DNA from: Micromonospora deserti
GTDB taxonomy: Bacteria; Actinomycetota; Actinomycetes; Mycobacteriales; Micromonosporaceae
NCBI RefSeq assembly: GCF_003236335.1
Contig: NZ_POUB01000037.1
Coordinates: 1 to 34,464 of the forward strand
Length of the DNA: 34,464 bases
Reading direction: 5' to 3'
Positions within the stretch are counted from its first letter, which is position 1. Each line of letters opens with the position of its first letter. A program made the position numbers and the translations under genes. Shown in pieces: positions 8,069-15,505 of this stretch. Below the pieces are notes generated by a model. It saw only the letters and a program-made list of their open reading frames with translations. It did no database searches and had not been told where the DNA came from.

Positions 8069-8719
8069 TCAGGGGAGGGTGCGGGCGAGGGTGACGGCTT
8101 CGGTGAGGGTGTCGGCGACGGGGTGGCCGGAGGAGCGCAGGCGGTCCGGGTCGGTGAAGCCGCCGGTGTAGAGGACGACCCGGCCGCCGACCGACAGGGC
8201 GGCGTCGGCGTCGTCGACGGAATCGCCGATCAGCACCACCTCCCGGCCGGCCACGCCCAGCTCGGCCAGGTGCCGCCGGAGCGACTCGGCCTTCCGGTCG
8301 CCGCCGACCGTGGCGCGCAGCCCGTCCACCCGGACAAAGCGCCCGGTCAGACCGTAGGTGTGCACGGCCGGCACCAGTTCGTCGTGGAACCACATGGACA
8401 GCAGCGACTGGCTGCCCGGCCACGCGGCCATCGCGACGGTGGCGTCGTGAGCCAGCTGGCAGGTGGTCAACCCGGCGCGGTACGCGTCGTGGAAGATCTT
8501 GTCGAGGCGGCCGAACTGCTCGTCGTCGACCGCCTGGCCGAGCACCTCGGCGTAGTAGTCGGCGATCGGCCGGCGGAACTTCACCCGGTGCTCGTCGGCG
8601 GTCACGGTGGGCCCGCCCACGCTGGCGAAGGCCGCGTTGGTGGCGGCCACCACCAGGCTGAGGTCGTTGAGCAGGGTGCCGTTCCAGTCCCACACGAGGT
8701 GGAGGCGCACAGGGGTCAT
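8069..8719 (-). CDS. HAD-superfamily hydrolase (phosphoglycolate-phosphatase-like)
   Basis: A 216-aa cytosolic HAD phosphatase. Motif I is HLVWDWNGTLLND with nucleophile D11; the usual second Asp is replaced by N13, giving DWNGT instead of DxDGT, a variant seen in some Gph/PhnX-like members. A cap domain occupies roughly residues 20-90. Motif IV is VVLIGDSVDDADAALSVGG. The substrate cannot be read from the sequence. The start is set by a leaderless-type -10 six bases upstream; an in-frame extension upstream would run over this promoter. The neighbouring glutaredoxin-like gene ends 20 nt upstream on the same strand, so some read-through is likely. Confidence 0.88.
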   Translation of the reverse strand: MTPVRLHLVWDWNGTLLNDLSLVVAATNAAFASVGGPTVTADEHRVKFRRPIADYYAEVLGQAVDDEQFGRLDKIFHDAYRAGLTTCQLAHDATVAMAAWPGSQSLLSMWFHDELVPAVHTYGLTGRFVRVDGLRATVGGDRKAESLRRHLAELGVAGREVVLIGDSVDDADAALSVGGRVVLYTGGFTDPDRLRSSGHPVADTLTEAVTLARTLP

Positions 8720-8725
8720 CGCAGC

Positions 8726-8731
8726 ACCATA
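8726..8731 (-). promoter_or_regulatory. Leaderless-type -10 (TATGGT) of HAD gene
   Basis: On the minus strand TATGGT is followed by 6 nt and then the ATG at 8719. It lies in the 20-nt gap after the glutaredoxin-like gene, suggesting the HAD gene has its own start site. Confidence 0.55.
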
Positions 8732-8739
8732 GGCAACGC

Positions 8740-8991
8740 TCAGAGCTGCGGGGTGGTCAGGTCCCGCAGCAGCCGCTCCTCCTCCACCCGCCAGTAGCCG
8801 TGCTCCTTGCCGTCGAGCAGCACCACGGGCAGCCGGTCGCCGTATTCGCGCTCCAGCTCCACGTCGTCGGTGACGTCCCACTCGACCCACTGGTCGCCGG
8901 TGACCGCCGCCACCCGGTCCAGCGCCGCCTTGGCGTCCTCGCAGAGGTGGCAGCCGGGCCGGGTGATCAGGGTGAGCCGGGGTTCACGCAT
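8740..8991 (-). CDS. Glutaredoxin-like (DUF836-type) thioredoxin-fold protein
   Basis: An 83-aa single-domain thioredoxin-fold protein. It has the redox motif C14-H-L-C17 in ITRPGCHLCEDA, the conserved cis-proline region LPVVLLDGKEHGYWRV, and a C-terminal helix. Small members of this group act as dithiol oxidoreductases; in organisms that lack glutathione the reductant would more likely be mycothiol or thioredoxin, which is inference. The ATG overlaps the 3' end of the acyl-CoA synthetase gene by 8 nt, so the two are co-transcribed. M. tuberculosis has a similar small protein (Rv0508) directly before hemA, consistent with the synteny seen across this window. Confidence 0.88.
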   Translation of the reverse strand: MREPRLTLITRPGCHLCEDAKAALDRVAAVTGDQWVEWDVTDDVELEREYGDRLPVVLLDGKEHGYWRVEEERLLRDLTTPQL

Positions 8992-10708
8992 CGGTGTCCT
9001 CCGTGGTGCCGGTGCCGGCCGGGGCCGGCGGTCGGGTGTCCGGCGCCGCCTGGGACGGCGCCGGGGCCGAAGCCGCCGGGGACGGCGCCGGCCGGAGCAG
9101 GGTCTTGCGTACCTTGCCGATCGCCGAGTACGGCAGGGCGTCGACGAACTCGACGGCGGTCGGGCACTTGAACCGGGCCAGGTTCCGGGCGCAGTGGGCG
9201 AGCAGTTCCTCGCCGGTCACCGGACGCCCCGGCGCCGGCACCACGTACGCCCGGACAGTCTCGCCGGTCCGCGGGTGCGGCACGCCGAGTACCGCCGACT
9301 CGGCCACCCCCGGGTGCGCCGAGAGCACCAGCTCCACCTCGTGCGGGTACACGTTGAAGCCGTTGACCAGGATCAGCTCGCCGACCCGGTCGACCAGGAA
9401 GAGGTCCCCGTCGTCGTCGGCGTACGCCACGTCGCCGGTCGCCCACCAGCCGTCCGCGTCCGGCCCGTCCCGCCCGTCCGGCCAGTACCCGGAGAACAGG
9501 TTCGCCCCGCGCACCACGATCTGGCCCGGATCGGTGCCCGGGGCCGCGTCGGAGAGGTCCAGCTCGTCGGGGTCGTCATCCGGCGCGGCCGCGCCGTCGC
9601 CCCACAGGTCGGCGCCGTCCGGCCCGACCAGGCGCAGCTCGACGCCGGGCAGCGGCCGGCCGATCGAGCCGGGCTTCGGCTCCCCACCCACCAGGGTGGA
9701 GGTGAGCACCGGCGCGGTCTCCGTCAGGCCGTACCCGACGTGCACCGGGCGACCGGTGACCGCGGTGAAGCGCGCCGCGACGGCCGACTCCAGCGGCGCC
9801 GCGCCGCAGACCGCGACCCGCACCGAGTCCGTCGCCGCGGCGACCGCGTCGGCGTCCGCCGTGGACCAGGTCAGGAACATCGACGGTACGCCGACCAGCA
9901 CGCTGACCCGGCGCCGGGTGATCTCGGCGAGCCCTCCATCGACGCCGAGGTCGTCGACGAGCACCCCGGTCGCGCCATGGTGGACGACCGCGCCGAGCCC
10001 CGAGTTCAACCCGTACGCGTGGAACAGCGGCAGCGCCAGCAACAGGGTGTCGTCCGGCCCGACCACGGGCGGGTCGATCCGGGCCACCTGCTCGTGGTTG
10101 GCGGCGAGGGCCCGGTGCGTGAGCATCGCGCCCTTCGGCCGCCCCTCGGTGCCGGAGGTGTAGAGGAGCACGGCCAGGTCGTCCCCGCCGCGGGCGGGGA
10201 ACGTGCCGGGGCCGCCGGCCGCCGGAGGCGTGGTGTGCACGGCAGTGAGCGCCGGCAGGTGGTCCGCGACCCCGGCGACGAGGTCACGCACCCGGGCGGT
10301 GCAGATCAGCGCGGACGCGCCCGAGTCGGCCAGCACGTGGCGCAGCTCGGGGGCGGTGAAGCCGGGGTTGACCGGCACGGCGACCAGCCCGGCCCGCAGC
10401 GCGGCCAGGTAGCTGACCACGAAGTCCGGCGAGTTGCCCAGCGCGATCGCCACCCGGGGCGGGTGCCCGTCGGGCCGCCGGCCCGCCGCCCCGGACCCGG
10501 CGGACCCGGAGGTCGGCCCGCCGCCCAACTGGGCGGCGAGGGCATGGGCTGTGGCGGTCACCGAGGCGTCCAGTTCGGACCAGCTCAGGGTCCGCTCGCG
10601 CCAGTGCAGCGCGGGTCGGTCGCGGTGGGCGACGGCCGCCCGGTGGAGCTGGTCGGCGAGGTTAGCGGAGCTGTCGGCTGCGTCCTGCACGGTGGCTGAG
10701 TCTGGCAC
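8984..10708 (-). CDS. AMP-dependent long-chain acyl-CoA synthetase / ligase
   Basis: A 574-aa ANL-superfamily enzyme that adenylates a carboxylic acid and transfers it to CoA. Motifs in order: the P-loop YTSGTEGRPKG (183-193), GYGLTETAPV, the hinge region WWATGDVAYADDDGDLFLVDRVGELILVNG with NGFNVYPHEVE, and the catalytic lysine region IGKVRKTLLRP. The NGFNVYP form is typical of long-chain fatty-acyl-CoA ligases. A Pro/Ala-rich tail of about 40 residues follows the last motif and is probably disordered. The start is a GTG at 10708; another GTG six codons in is an alternative, and neither has a clear ribosome site. The substrate chain length cannot be decided here. Confidence 0.9.
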   Translation of the reverse strand: MPDSATVQDAADSSANLADQLHRAAVAHRDRPALHWRERTLSWSELDASVTATAHALAAQLGGGPTSGSAGSGAAGRRPDGHPPRVAIALGNSPDFVVSYLAALRAGLVAVPVNPGFTAPELRHVLADSGASALICTARVRDLVAGVADHLPALTAVHTTPPAAGGPGTFPARGGDDLAVLLYTSGTEGRPKGAMLTHRALAANHEQVARIDPPVVGPDDTLLLALPLFHAYGLNSGLGAVVHHGATGVLVDDLGVDGGLAEITRRRVSVLVGVPSMFLTWSTADADAVAAATDSVRVAVCGAAPLESAVAARFTAVTGRPVHVGYGLTETAPVLTSTLVGGEPKPGSIGRPLPGVELRLVGPDGADLWGDGAAAPDDDPDELDLSDAAPGTDPGQIVVRGANLFSGYWPDGRDGPDADGWWATGDVAYADDDGDLFLVDRVGELILVNGFNVYPHEVELVLSAHPGVAESAVLGVPHPRTGETVRAYVVPAPGRPVTGEELLAHCARNLARFKCPTAVEFVDALPYSAIGKVRKTLLRPAPSPAASAPAPSQAAPDTRPPAPAGTGTTEDTDA

Positions 10709-11125
10709 AACCGCGCCCTGCGGGCCATGCCCGCACCCGGGCTCCCGCCGCAGGCCGGACCGCGCCGGGCAGTCCCGTCAACGAGACACGCGGCGCGGCA
10801 TCGCCGAGACACCTCGGTCCCGCCGATGGGACGTGCCAGGGTCGGCGGGACCGGCCGGACACTCCCCTGCGGACTGTCCCCGCCGAGCCCCACGCCGCGC
10901 CCGTTGCGGTGCCACTGACCAGGGCTTCCACTCCAGATCAGCGATCCGTCGCAAAGTCAACCGCACACGACGGACAACCGGTCCGCCATTGGTGCGACAC
11001 GGCGGGAAATACTTCGGCCCTGTGTAACGGACTTGCCACGCGCGGGTGACGTTGGCCCTATCATCACTCGGGTCGGCTCACCCCATTTGCCGTGAGTCGA
11101 CACCCCTCAGCCCGAGGAGGCCCCC
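10709..11125. other. Intergenic region upstream of the bldN-like locus
   Basis: This 417-bp gap separates the divergent acyl-CoA synthetase and the bldN-like locus. I see no gene with convincing codon use. The distal part (10709-10920) is extremely GC-rich; the part from about 10920 is less so and ends in a candidate promoter (TATCAT at 11059-11064) and a strong ribosome site (11114-11120). A long regulated leader is common for developmental sigma genes. Confidence 0.6.
11059..11064 (+). promoter_or_regulatory. Candidate -10 (TATCAT) of bldN locus
   Basis: TATCAT in the context GGCCCTATCAT is the best -10-like hexamer before the locus. TTGCCA at 11033-11038 is the nearest -35-like element, but the 20-bp spacing is longer than usual, so the pairing is uncertain. 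It would give a leader of about 55 nt to the upstream ORF. Confidence 0.4.
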
Positions 11126-11284
11126 GTGCCTGTGAGCGCATTGGACCAGCACCTCAAGGGGATTTGCCGCCCGCCGGCACGCCCCCGACCCGACCTGCCC
11201 GGCCGGCGTGCCTCCGGTGGGGAGGCGCCCGTGACGCGTCGACCGGCGCGCCCGGCAGCCGACGGGACGGAGGCGACCCGGTGA
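11126..11284 (+). CDS. Candidate 52-aa ORF coupled to the bldN-like gene
   Basis: A GTG with the ribosome site GAGGAGG (11114-11120, 5-nt spacer) opens a 52-codon frame that ends in TGA overlapping the GTG of the sigma gene by 4 nt (GTGA). The peptide begins VPVSALDQHLKGICRPPARP, is rich in Pro, Arg and Ala, and matches no family I know. By my count about 81 % of its codons end in G or C, against about 71 % for the sigma frame read over the same bases. It could be a leader peptide that couples translation to bldN, or the true N-terminal part of BldN displaced by a frameshift. It may also be non-coding. Confidence 0.45.
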   Translation: MPVSALDQHLKGICRPPARPRPDLPGRRASGGEAPVTRRPARPAADGTEATR

Positions 11285-12234
11285 CGACCTTCGGTTACGC
11301 GGAACGGCCCCTCGGCCGCACCGGCCCGGCGACCCGCGCCACGGTCAACGAACGCCACGCCGTCCGGGGTCCGGTGGACGATCCGGGCAGCCTCGCCGCC
11401 CGCGGGGAGGGCACGTCCAGCCGGATCCGCAGCCGGCCGCACCACAACGAGCCGCCGGCACGACCGGCGACCCCCGGAGGCAACACGAAGCCGGTCGGTG
11501 GCCGGATCACGGCCCCGGCCCGGCCGACGATGCCGGCGCAGGCCCGGCGGGCCGCGGAGCCGACCGCGACCGACCCGTCCACCACGGAGACCGCGGTGCT
11601 CCCGGCGGTGCCGGCGGCCGCCACGCCGACCGGCGCCACCGGCTACCCGAGCCGTCCGGACCCGTCCGACCCGGCCACCGAGGTGTGGGCGCTGGTCGAG
11701 CGGGCCCAGGCCGGCGAGTCCGAGGCGTTCGGCCTGATCTACGACCGGTACGTCGACACCGTCTTCCGGTTCGTCTACTTCCGGGTCGGCAACCGCCAAC
11801 TGGCCGAGGACCTCACCTCCGACACGTTCCTGCGCGCCCTCAAGCGGATCGGCAGCTTCACCTGGCAGGGCCGCGACCTCGGCGCCTGGCTGGTCACCAT
11901 CGCCCGCAATCTGGTGGCGGACCACTTCAAGTCCGGCCGGTACCGGCTGGAGGTCACCACCGGCGACGTGCTGGACGCCGACCGCGAGGACCGGGGGCCC
12001 GAGGGCAGCCCGGAGGCGGCGGTGGTCGAGCACATCACCAACGTCGCCCTGCTCGGGGCGGTCAAGCAGCTCAACCCGGAGCAGCAGGAGTGCATCGTGC
12101 TGCGGTTCCTGCAGGGCTTCTCGGTCGCCGAGACGGCGCGCGCGATGGGCAAGAACGAGGGTGCGATCAAGGCGTTGCAGTACCGCGCGGTGCGCGCACT
12201 GGCCCGCCTGCTGCCGGACGGCTTCCAACCGTAG
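11281..12234 (+). CDS. bldN: BldN-like ECF RNA polymerase sigma factor
   Basis: A 317-aa ECF sigma factor. A 130-residue Pro/Ala/Thr-rich N-terminal extension precedes region 2 (about 137-215: LVERAQAGESEAFGLIYDRY, FVYFRVGNRQLAEDLTSDTFLRA and the -10 recognition stretch FTWQGRDLGAWLVTIARNLVADHFKS). Region 4 is about 250-312 (LNPEQQECIVLRFLQGFSVAETARAMGKNEGAIKALQYRAVRALARLL). The sigma core is very close to my recollection of Streptomyces BldN, which is also made with an N-terminal extension that is processed and which drives chaplin and rodlin genes. The start GTG has GGAGG at 7-nt spacing. The gene downstream is an RsbN-like membrane anti-sigma factor, the same pairing as in Streptomyces, which supports the identification. 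Confidence 0.85.
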   Translation: MTTFGYAERPLGRTGPATRATVNERHAVRGPVDDPGSLAARGEGTSSRIRSRPHHNEPPARPATPGGNTKPVGGRITAPARPTMPAQARRAAEPTATDPSTTETAVLPAVPAAATPTGATGYPSRPDPSDPATEVWALVERAQAGESEAFGLIYDRYVDTVFRFVYFRVGNRQLAEDLTSDTFLRALKRIGSFTWQGRDLGAWLVTIARNLVADHFKSGRYRLEVTTGDVLDADREDRGPEGSPEAAVVEHITNVALLGAVKQLNPEQQECIVLRFLQGFSVAETARAMGKNEGAIKALQYRAVRALARLLPDGFQP

Positions 12235-12338
12235 AACCGCTGGCGGGAGTGGCGACCGTCGATGGGCGTTCGCACAGCTCACGGTCGAGGCGGTGGCGTG
12301 ACGACGATCACTTTCCGTGATTTCGCCCCCGCCAGTCC

Positions 12339-12367
12339 CGTAACCCATGCACAGCGCCGACCGTTTG
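12339..12367 (+). promoter_or_regulatory. Sigma-BldN-like promoter in front of rsbN
   Basis: CGTAAC (12339-12344) and CGTTTG (12362-12367) are 17 bp apart. The sigma-BldN consensus in Streptomyces, as I recall it, is CGTAAC-N16-CGTTGA, so the -35 is exact and the -10 matches four of six with one extra spacer base. It lies in the 288-bp gap between the bldN-like and rsbN-like genes, about 155 nt before the rsbN start. Streptomyces rsbN is a known target of its own sigma factor. Confidence 0.6.
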
Positions 12368-12522
12368 TCCGGGTGCGACCGGTGGTAGCCCCGGCATCCT
12401 CCCGGGTACCGAGGTCCGGCAGTGCGGCCGGCCACGACCTTCGTCCGTGCTGTCACGCCGTCACCGGTCGCTGGCGACGAGAGCGGCCGACCGGCCGTGA
12501 CCAGCGAGAGGAGGTGCCTGCG

Positions 12523-13401
12523 GTGGACAGCGACCTCTTCTCCCGTCGGCGCGCCGAGCGCTTCGCGCAGCTTCTCGACGAGGCCAACGGCGGCCGACGG
12601 CACCACGTCCGGTCCCGAGCCGACGACCAGCTCGCCCCGCTCGTCGCGGTCGGTCAGCGGCTCAGCGCGGACCCGCCGGCCGTCGAGGTGGACCCCGAGT
12701 TCCGTACCGGCCTGCGCGCGATGCTGCTCGCCACCGCCGAACGGGAGGGCATCGGCGCCCCGGCCGCCACGCCCGAACCGGCCGCCCAGCGCTCGGTCGC
12801 CGGCATCCGCGGCTCCCTGCTGCCCGCGGTCACCGCCCGGCGGGCCCGCGCCCGGGGTGCCATCCTGGTCGGCATCGCAGCCGGCGCGGTCGCCGTCTCC
12901 GGCATCTCCGCCGCCAGCGAGAACGCGGTCCCCGGCGACGCGCTGTACGGGATGAAGCGCTCGACCGAACGGGCCCAGCTGGCGCTGACCAGCTCGGATG
13001 TCAGCCGTGGGCACCTCTTCCTGGGCTTCGCCCGCACCCGGCTCGGCGAGGCCGCCGCGCTGCGCGGGGACCGGGTCGGTTTCAGTGCGGTGCTCGACGA
13101 CATGGACGCCGATACCCGCCAGGGCATCCGCCTGCTGACCACCGCCGCGGTGCAGCGCGCCGACCCGGCGGCGCTGGACGCGGTCAACTCCTTCGTCACC
13201 GGCCAGCGGCGGGCTGTCAACGGCCTCCTGCACGGCGCGACCCGGGCCGAGCGGGACCGGACCCGCCGCTCCCTCGCCCTGCTGGACGCGATCCGCGAGC
13301 GCTCCGAGGCGCTGCGCGCCGCCGTCGCCTGCGGACTGCCCGCCCCGATCGGCAGCGACGCCCTGGGCCCGGCGCCGGCCGCCTGCCCCGGCGACCGCTG
13401 A
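12523..13401 (+). CDS. rsbN: RsbN-like membrane anti-sigma factor (DUF5667 C-terminal domain)
   Basis: A 292-aa single-pass membrane protein. The cytoplasmic N-terminal part (1-110; FSRRRAERFAQLLDEANGG) is the candidate sigma-binding region, followed by one membrane segment (about 112-131) and an external DUF5667-type domain beginning ENAVPGDALYGMKRSTERAQLAL (133-155). Its position next to the bldN-like gene and its topology match RsbN, the anti-sigma factor that holds BldN at the membrane. Start: GTG at 12523 with GAGAGGAGG, 8-nt spacing. The frame is open 87 codons further upstream, but that stretch runs through the candidate sigma-BldN promoter and has poor codon bias. Sequence similarity in anti-sigma domains is low, so the name rests partly on context. 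Confidence 0.75.
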   Translation: MDSDLFSRRRAERFAQLLDEANGGRRHHVRSRADDQLAPLVAVGQRLSADPPAVEVDPEFRTGLRAMLLATAEREGIGAPAATPEPAAQRSVAGIRGSLLPAVTARRARARGAILVGIAAGAVAVSGISAASENAVPGDALYGMKRSTERAQLALTSSDVSRGHLFLGFARTRLGEAAALRGDRVGFSAVLDDMDADTRQGIRLLTTAAVQRADPAALDAVNSFVTGQRRAVNGLLHGATRAERDRTRRSLALLDAIRERSEALRAAVACGLPAPIGSDALGPAPAACPGDR

Positions 13402-13444
13402 CCCGTCCGCACTCGGGCGCGGGTGAGCCGACCGCGCCACACTT

Positions 13445-13466
13445 CGCCGGCGCGGCGCCGCCGGCG
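13445..13466 (+). terminator. Hairpin after rsbN
   Basis: A perfect 8-bp stem (CGCCGGCG on both arms) with a 6-nt loop lies 44 nt after the rsbN stop and before the promoter-like TACCCT of the next gene. It fits a terminator separating the two transcription units. Confidence 0.4.
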
Positions 13467-13479
13467 CCCGGGATCCGGC

Positions 13480-13485
13480 TACCCT
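13480..13485 (+). promoter_or_regulatory. -10-like TACCCT of the HAD-IB gene
   Basis: TACCCT sits 36 nt before the GTG at 13522, leaving room for a short leader that contains GGAGGAGG (13510-13517). Confidence 0.4.
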
Positions 13486-13521
13486 CGCGGGAGGTCCAGG
13501 CGGTCGAGCGGAGGAGGTTGC

Positions 13522-14397
13522 GTGGCCCGCAACCGTAAGGTGACGGTCAGCACCGACGTCCATGGGCACACCGCCGGCTGGGCGGAGACCGACCTGGCGA
13601 CGGCGGCTCCCCCGGAGCCCGACCCGACCGCTGCCGCCTTCTTCGACGTGGACAACACGATGATGCAGGGCGCGTCGATCTACTGGTTCGCCCGCGGGCT
13701 CGCCGCGCGCAACTACTTCACCACCGGCGACCTGGCCCGCTTCGCCTGGCAGCAGTTGCGGTTCCGGCTGCTCGCCACGGAGCACGCCGGGGACATGTCG
13801 CAGGCCAAGGAGGCCGCCCTCGCCTTCATCGAGGGGTGGCGGGTGGACGACGTGGAGCGGCTCACCGAGGAGATCTTCGACGAGCTGATGGCGCCCCGGA
13901 TCTGGGGCGGCACCCGCCGGCTGGCCCAGCGCCACCTCGCCGCCGGCGAGCGGGTCTGGCTGGTCAGCGCCGCGCCGGTCGAGATCGGCCGGGTGATCGC
14001 CACGCGGCTGGGCCTGACCGGGGCGATCGGCACCGTCGCCGAGATCGTCGACGGGGCGTACACCGGCCGGCTGGTCGGTGACCTGATGCACGGGCCCGCG
14101 AAGGCCGAGGCGATCACCCAGCTCGCCGCCGTGGAAGGGCTGGACCTGAGCCGGTGCACGGCCTACAGCGACTCGGCCAACGACCTGCCGATGCTGTCGA
14201 CCGTGGGCCGGGCGGTCGCGGTCAATCCCGACGGCACGCTGCTGCGGCAGGCCCGCCAGCTCGGCTGGGAGGTACGCGACTTCCGCACCGGCCGGCGGGC
14301 GGTCAAGATCGCCGTGCCGTCCACCGCGGCGGCCGGCCTGCTCGCCGGCGCGGTCACCGCCGGGCTGGCGCTGCACCGGCGCCGCCGCGGCGGCTGA
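13522..14397 (+). CDS. HAD-IB family hydrolase, SerB-like, with C-terminal membrane helix
   Basis: A 291-aa HAD-superfamily subfamily IB protein. Motif I is AAFFDVDNTMM with D42 and D44; motif II lies in WLVSAAP; motif III/IV is TAYSDSANDLPML. It resembles phosphoserine phosphatase (SerB), and the M. tuberculosis homologue in the syntenic place is called serB1, but members of this subgroup have unproven substrates and some act on phospholipid or sugar phosphates. A hydrophobic helix near the C-terminus (STAAAGLLAGAVTAGLAL) followed by RRRR predicts membrane anchoring with a cytosolic tail. Start: GTG after GGAGGAGG; the longer open frame upstream is Arg-rich and covers the promoter. It converges on the acyltransferase gene, which may point to lipid metabolism. 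Confidence 0.87.
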   Translation: MARNRKVTVSTDVHGHTAGWAETDLATAAPPEPDPTAAAFFDVDNTMMQGASIYWFARGLAARNYFTTGDLARFAWQQLRFRLLATEHAGDMSQAKEAALAFIEGWRVDDVERLTEEIFDELMAPRIWGGTRRLAQRHLAAGERVWLVSAAPVEIGRVIATRLGLTGAIGTVAEIVDGAYTGRLVGDLMHGPAKAEAITQLAAVEGLDLSRCTAYSDSANDLPMLSTVGRAVAVNPDGTLLRQARQLGWEVRDFRTGRRAVKIAVPSTAAAGLLAGAVTAGLALHRRRRGG

Positions 14398-14407
14398 CCC
14401 GCCCCGG

Positions 14408-15505
14408 TCAGGGGCCGAACGGGTCCGGACGGCGTTCCAGCAGCTTGTGCAGGGTCTGCTGGATGGTCTCGCGCACCTGGTCGGCGAGGTTGAACACCAC
14501 CAACGGGTCGTCGGCGGAGTCGGTCAGGTGGGCGGTGGGGATCGGCGGGCAGAACTCGATCAGCCACTTGCTCGGCAGCGGCACCATGCCCAGCGGCCCG
14601 AGCCACGGGAAGGTCGGCGTGACCGGGAAATAGGGCAGCTTGAGCAACCGCGCCAACGGCTTGATGTCCGCCAGCATCGGGTAGATCTCCTCGCCGCCGA
14701 CGATGGCCACCGGCACGATCGGGGTGCCCGTACGCAGCGCCGCCGAGACGAAGCCGCCCCGGCCGAATCGTTGCAGCTTGTAGCGCTCGGAGTAGAGCTT
14801 GCCGACACCCTTGAAGCCCTCCGGGAAGACGCCGACCAGCTCACCGCCGCCGAGCAGCCGCTCGGCGTCCGGGTTGCAGGCGACGGTGCCGCCCGACTTA
14901 CGGGCCAGCTCGGAGACCACCGGCATCCGGAAGACCAGATCGGCGCCGAGCAGCCGGAGGAAGCGGTGCGCGGGGTGCTGGTCGTGCAGGGCGGCGGAGA
15001 GGATCAGCGCGTCCAGCGCCACGGCGCCGGAGTGGTTGCCCACCACCAGGCCGGCACCCTCCGCCGGCACGTGTTCGATGCCGGTGACCTCGGTGCGGAA
15101 CCAGTCCCGGTAGAGCAGCCGCAGCACGGGGTGGAAAACCGCCTCGGTCAGCTGCGGGTCGAAGCCGAACTCGTCGACCTCGTAGTCGCCGGAGAGCCGC
15201 CGGCGCAGGAACGCCAGGCCGGCCGCGACCTTGCGGTCCCAGTGGTCGCCGGGACGGTCCGGCACCGCCGGGCCGGGCGGCGCCGGCTCCCGCCCGGCAT
15301 GCGCTCCGCCGGCCGGCTCCTCCGTCGCCGCGGGGTGCGCCGAGCCGGCCGCGACCGGCTCGTCGGTGACCGCCGGGTCCGGCTCGTCGGCGGCCGCGGC
15401 GGGCCGGTGCCCGTTGGCCCGCGCCGGGTCCGCGCCCGGCTCGGCCACGGTCAGCGGTACGTCGTACCGGCCCTCGGCGTCGCGCCGCCCCGCCGGCCCG
15501 GTCAC
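14408..15505 (-). CDS. Lysophospholipid acyltransferase family protein (PlsC-like)
   Basis: A 365-aa glycerolipid acyltransferase, probably moving an acyl chain to a lysophospholipid or similar alcohol at the inner membrane face. The catalytic block is GNHSGAVALD (157-165), where Asp is 7 residues after H158 instead of 5, the form found in the actinobacterial NHSGxxxxD subgroup. The acceptor-binding motif is VFPEGFKG (226-233). The first 85 residues are Pro/Ala/Glu-rich and probably disordered. The GTG start overlaps the stop of the upstream epimerase gene by 4 nt (GTGA), so the two are translationally coupled. Rv0501/Rv0502 in M. tuberculosis show the same pair. Confidence 0.9.
   Translation of the reverse strand: MTGPAGRRDAEGRYDVPLTVAEPGADPARANGHRPAAAADEPDPAVTDEPVAAGSAHPAATEEPAGGAHAGREPAPPGPAVPDRPGDHWDRKVAAGLAFLRRRLSGDYEVDEFGFDPQLTEAVFHPVLRLLYRDWFRTEVTGIEHVPAEGAGLVVGNHSGAVALDALILSAALHDQHPAHRFLRLLGADLVFRMPVVSELARKSGGTVACNPDAERLLGGGELVGVFPEGFKGVGKLYSERYKLQRFGRGGFVSAALRTGTPIVPVAIVGGEEIYPMLADIKPLARLLKLPYFPVTPTFPWLGPLGMVPLPSKWLIEFCPPIPTAHLTDSADDPLVVFNLADQVRETIQQTLHKLLERRPDPFGP

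Noticed and set aside
12307..12321. ATCAC-N5-GTGAT dyad upstream of the sigma-BldN-like promoter
   Set aside because: Five-bp arms are too short to claim an operator without comparative support.
11107..14376. 1089-codon minus-strand open frame antisense to bldN, rsbN and the HAD-IB gene
   Set aside because: Its composition is that of an antisense shadow, and it spans three well-supported plus-strand genes together with their promoters and ribosome sites.
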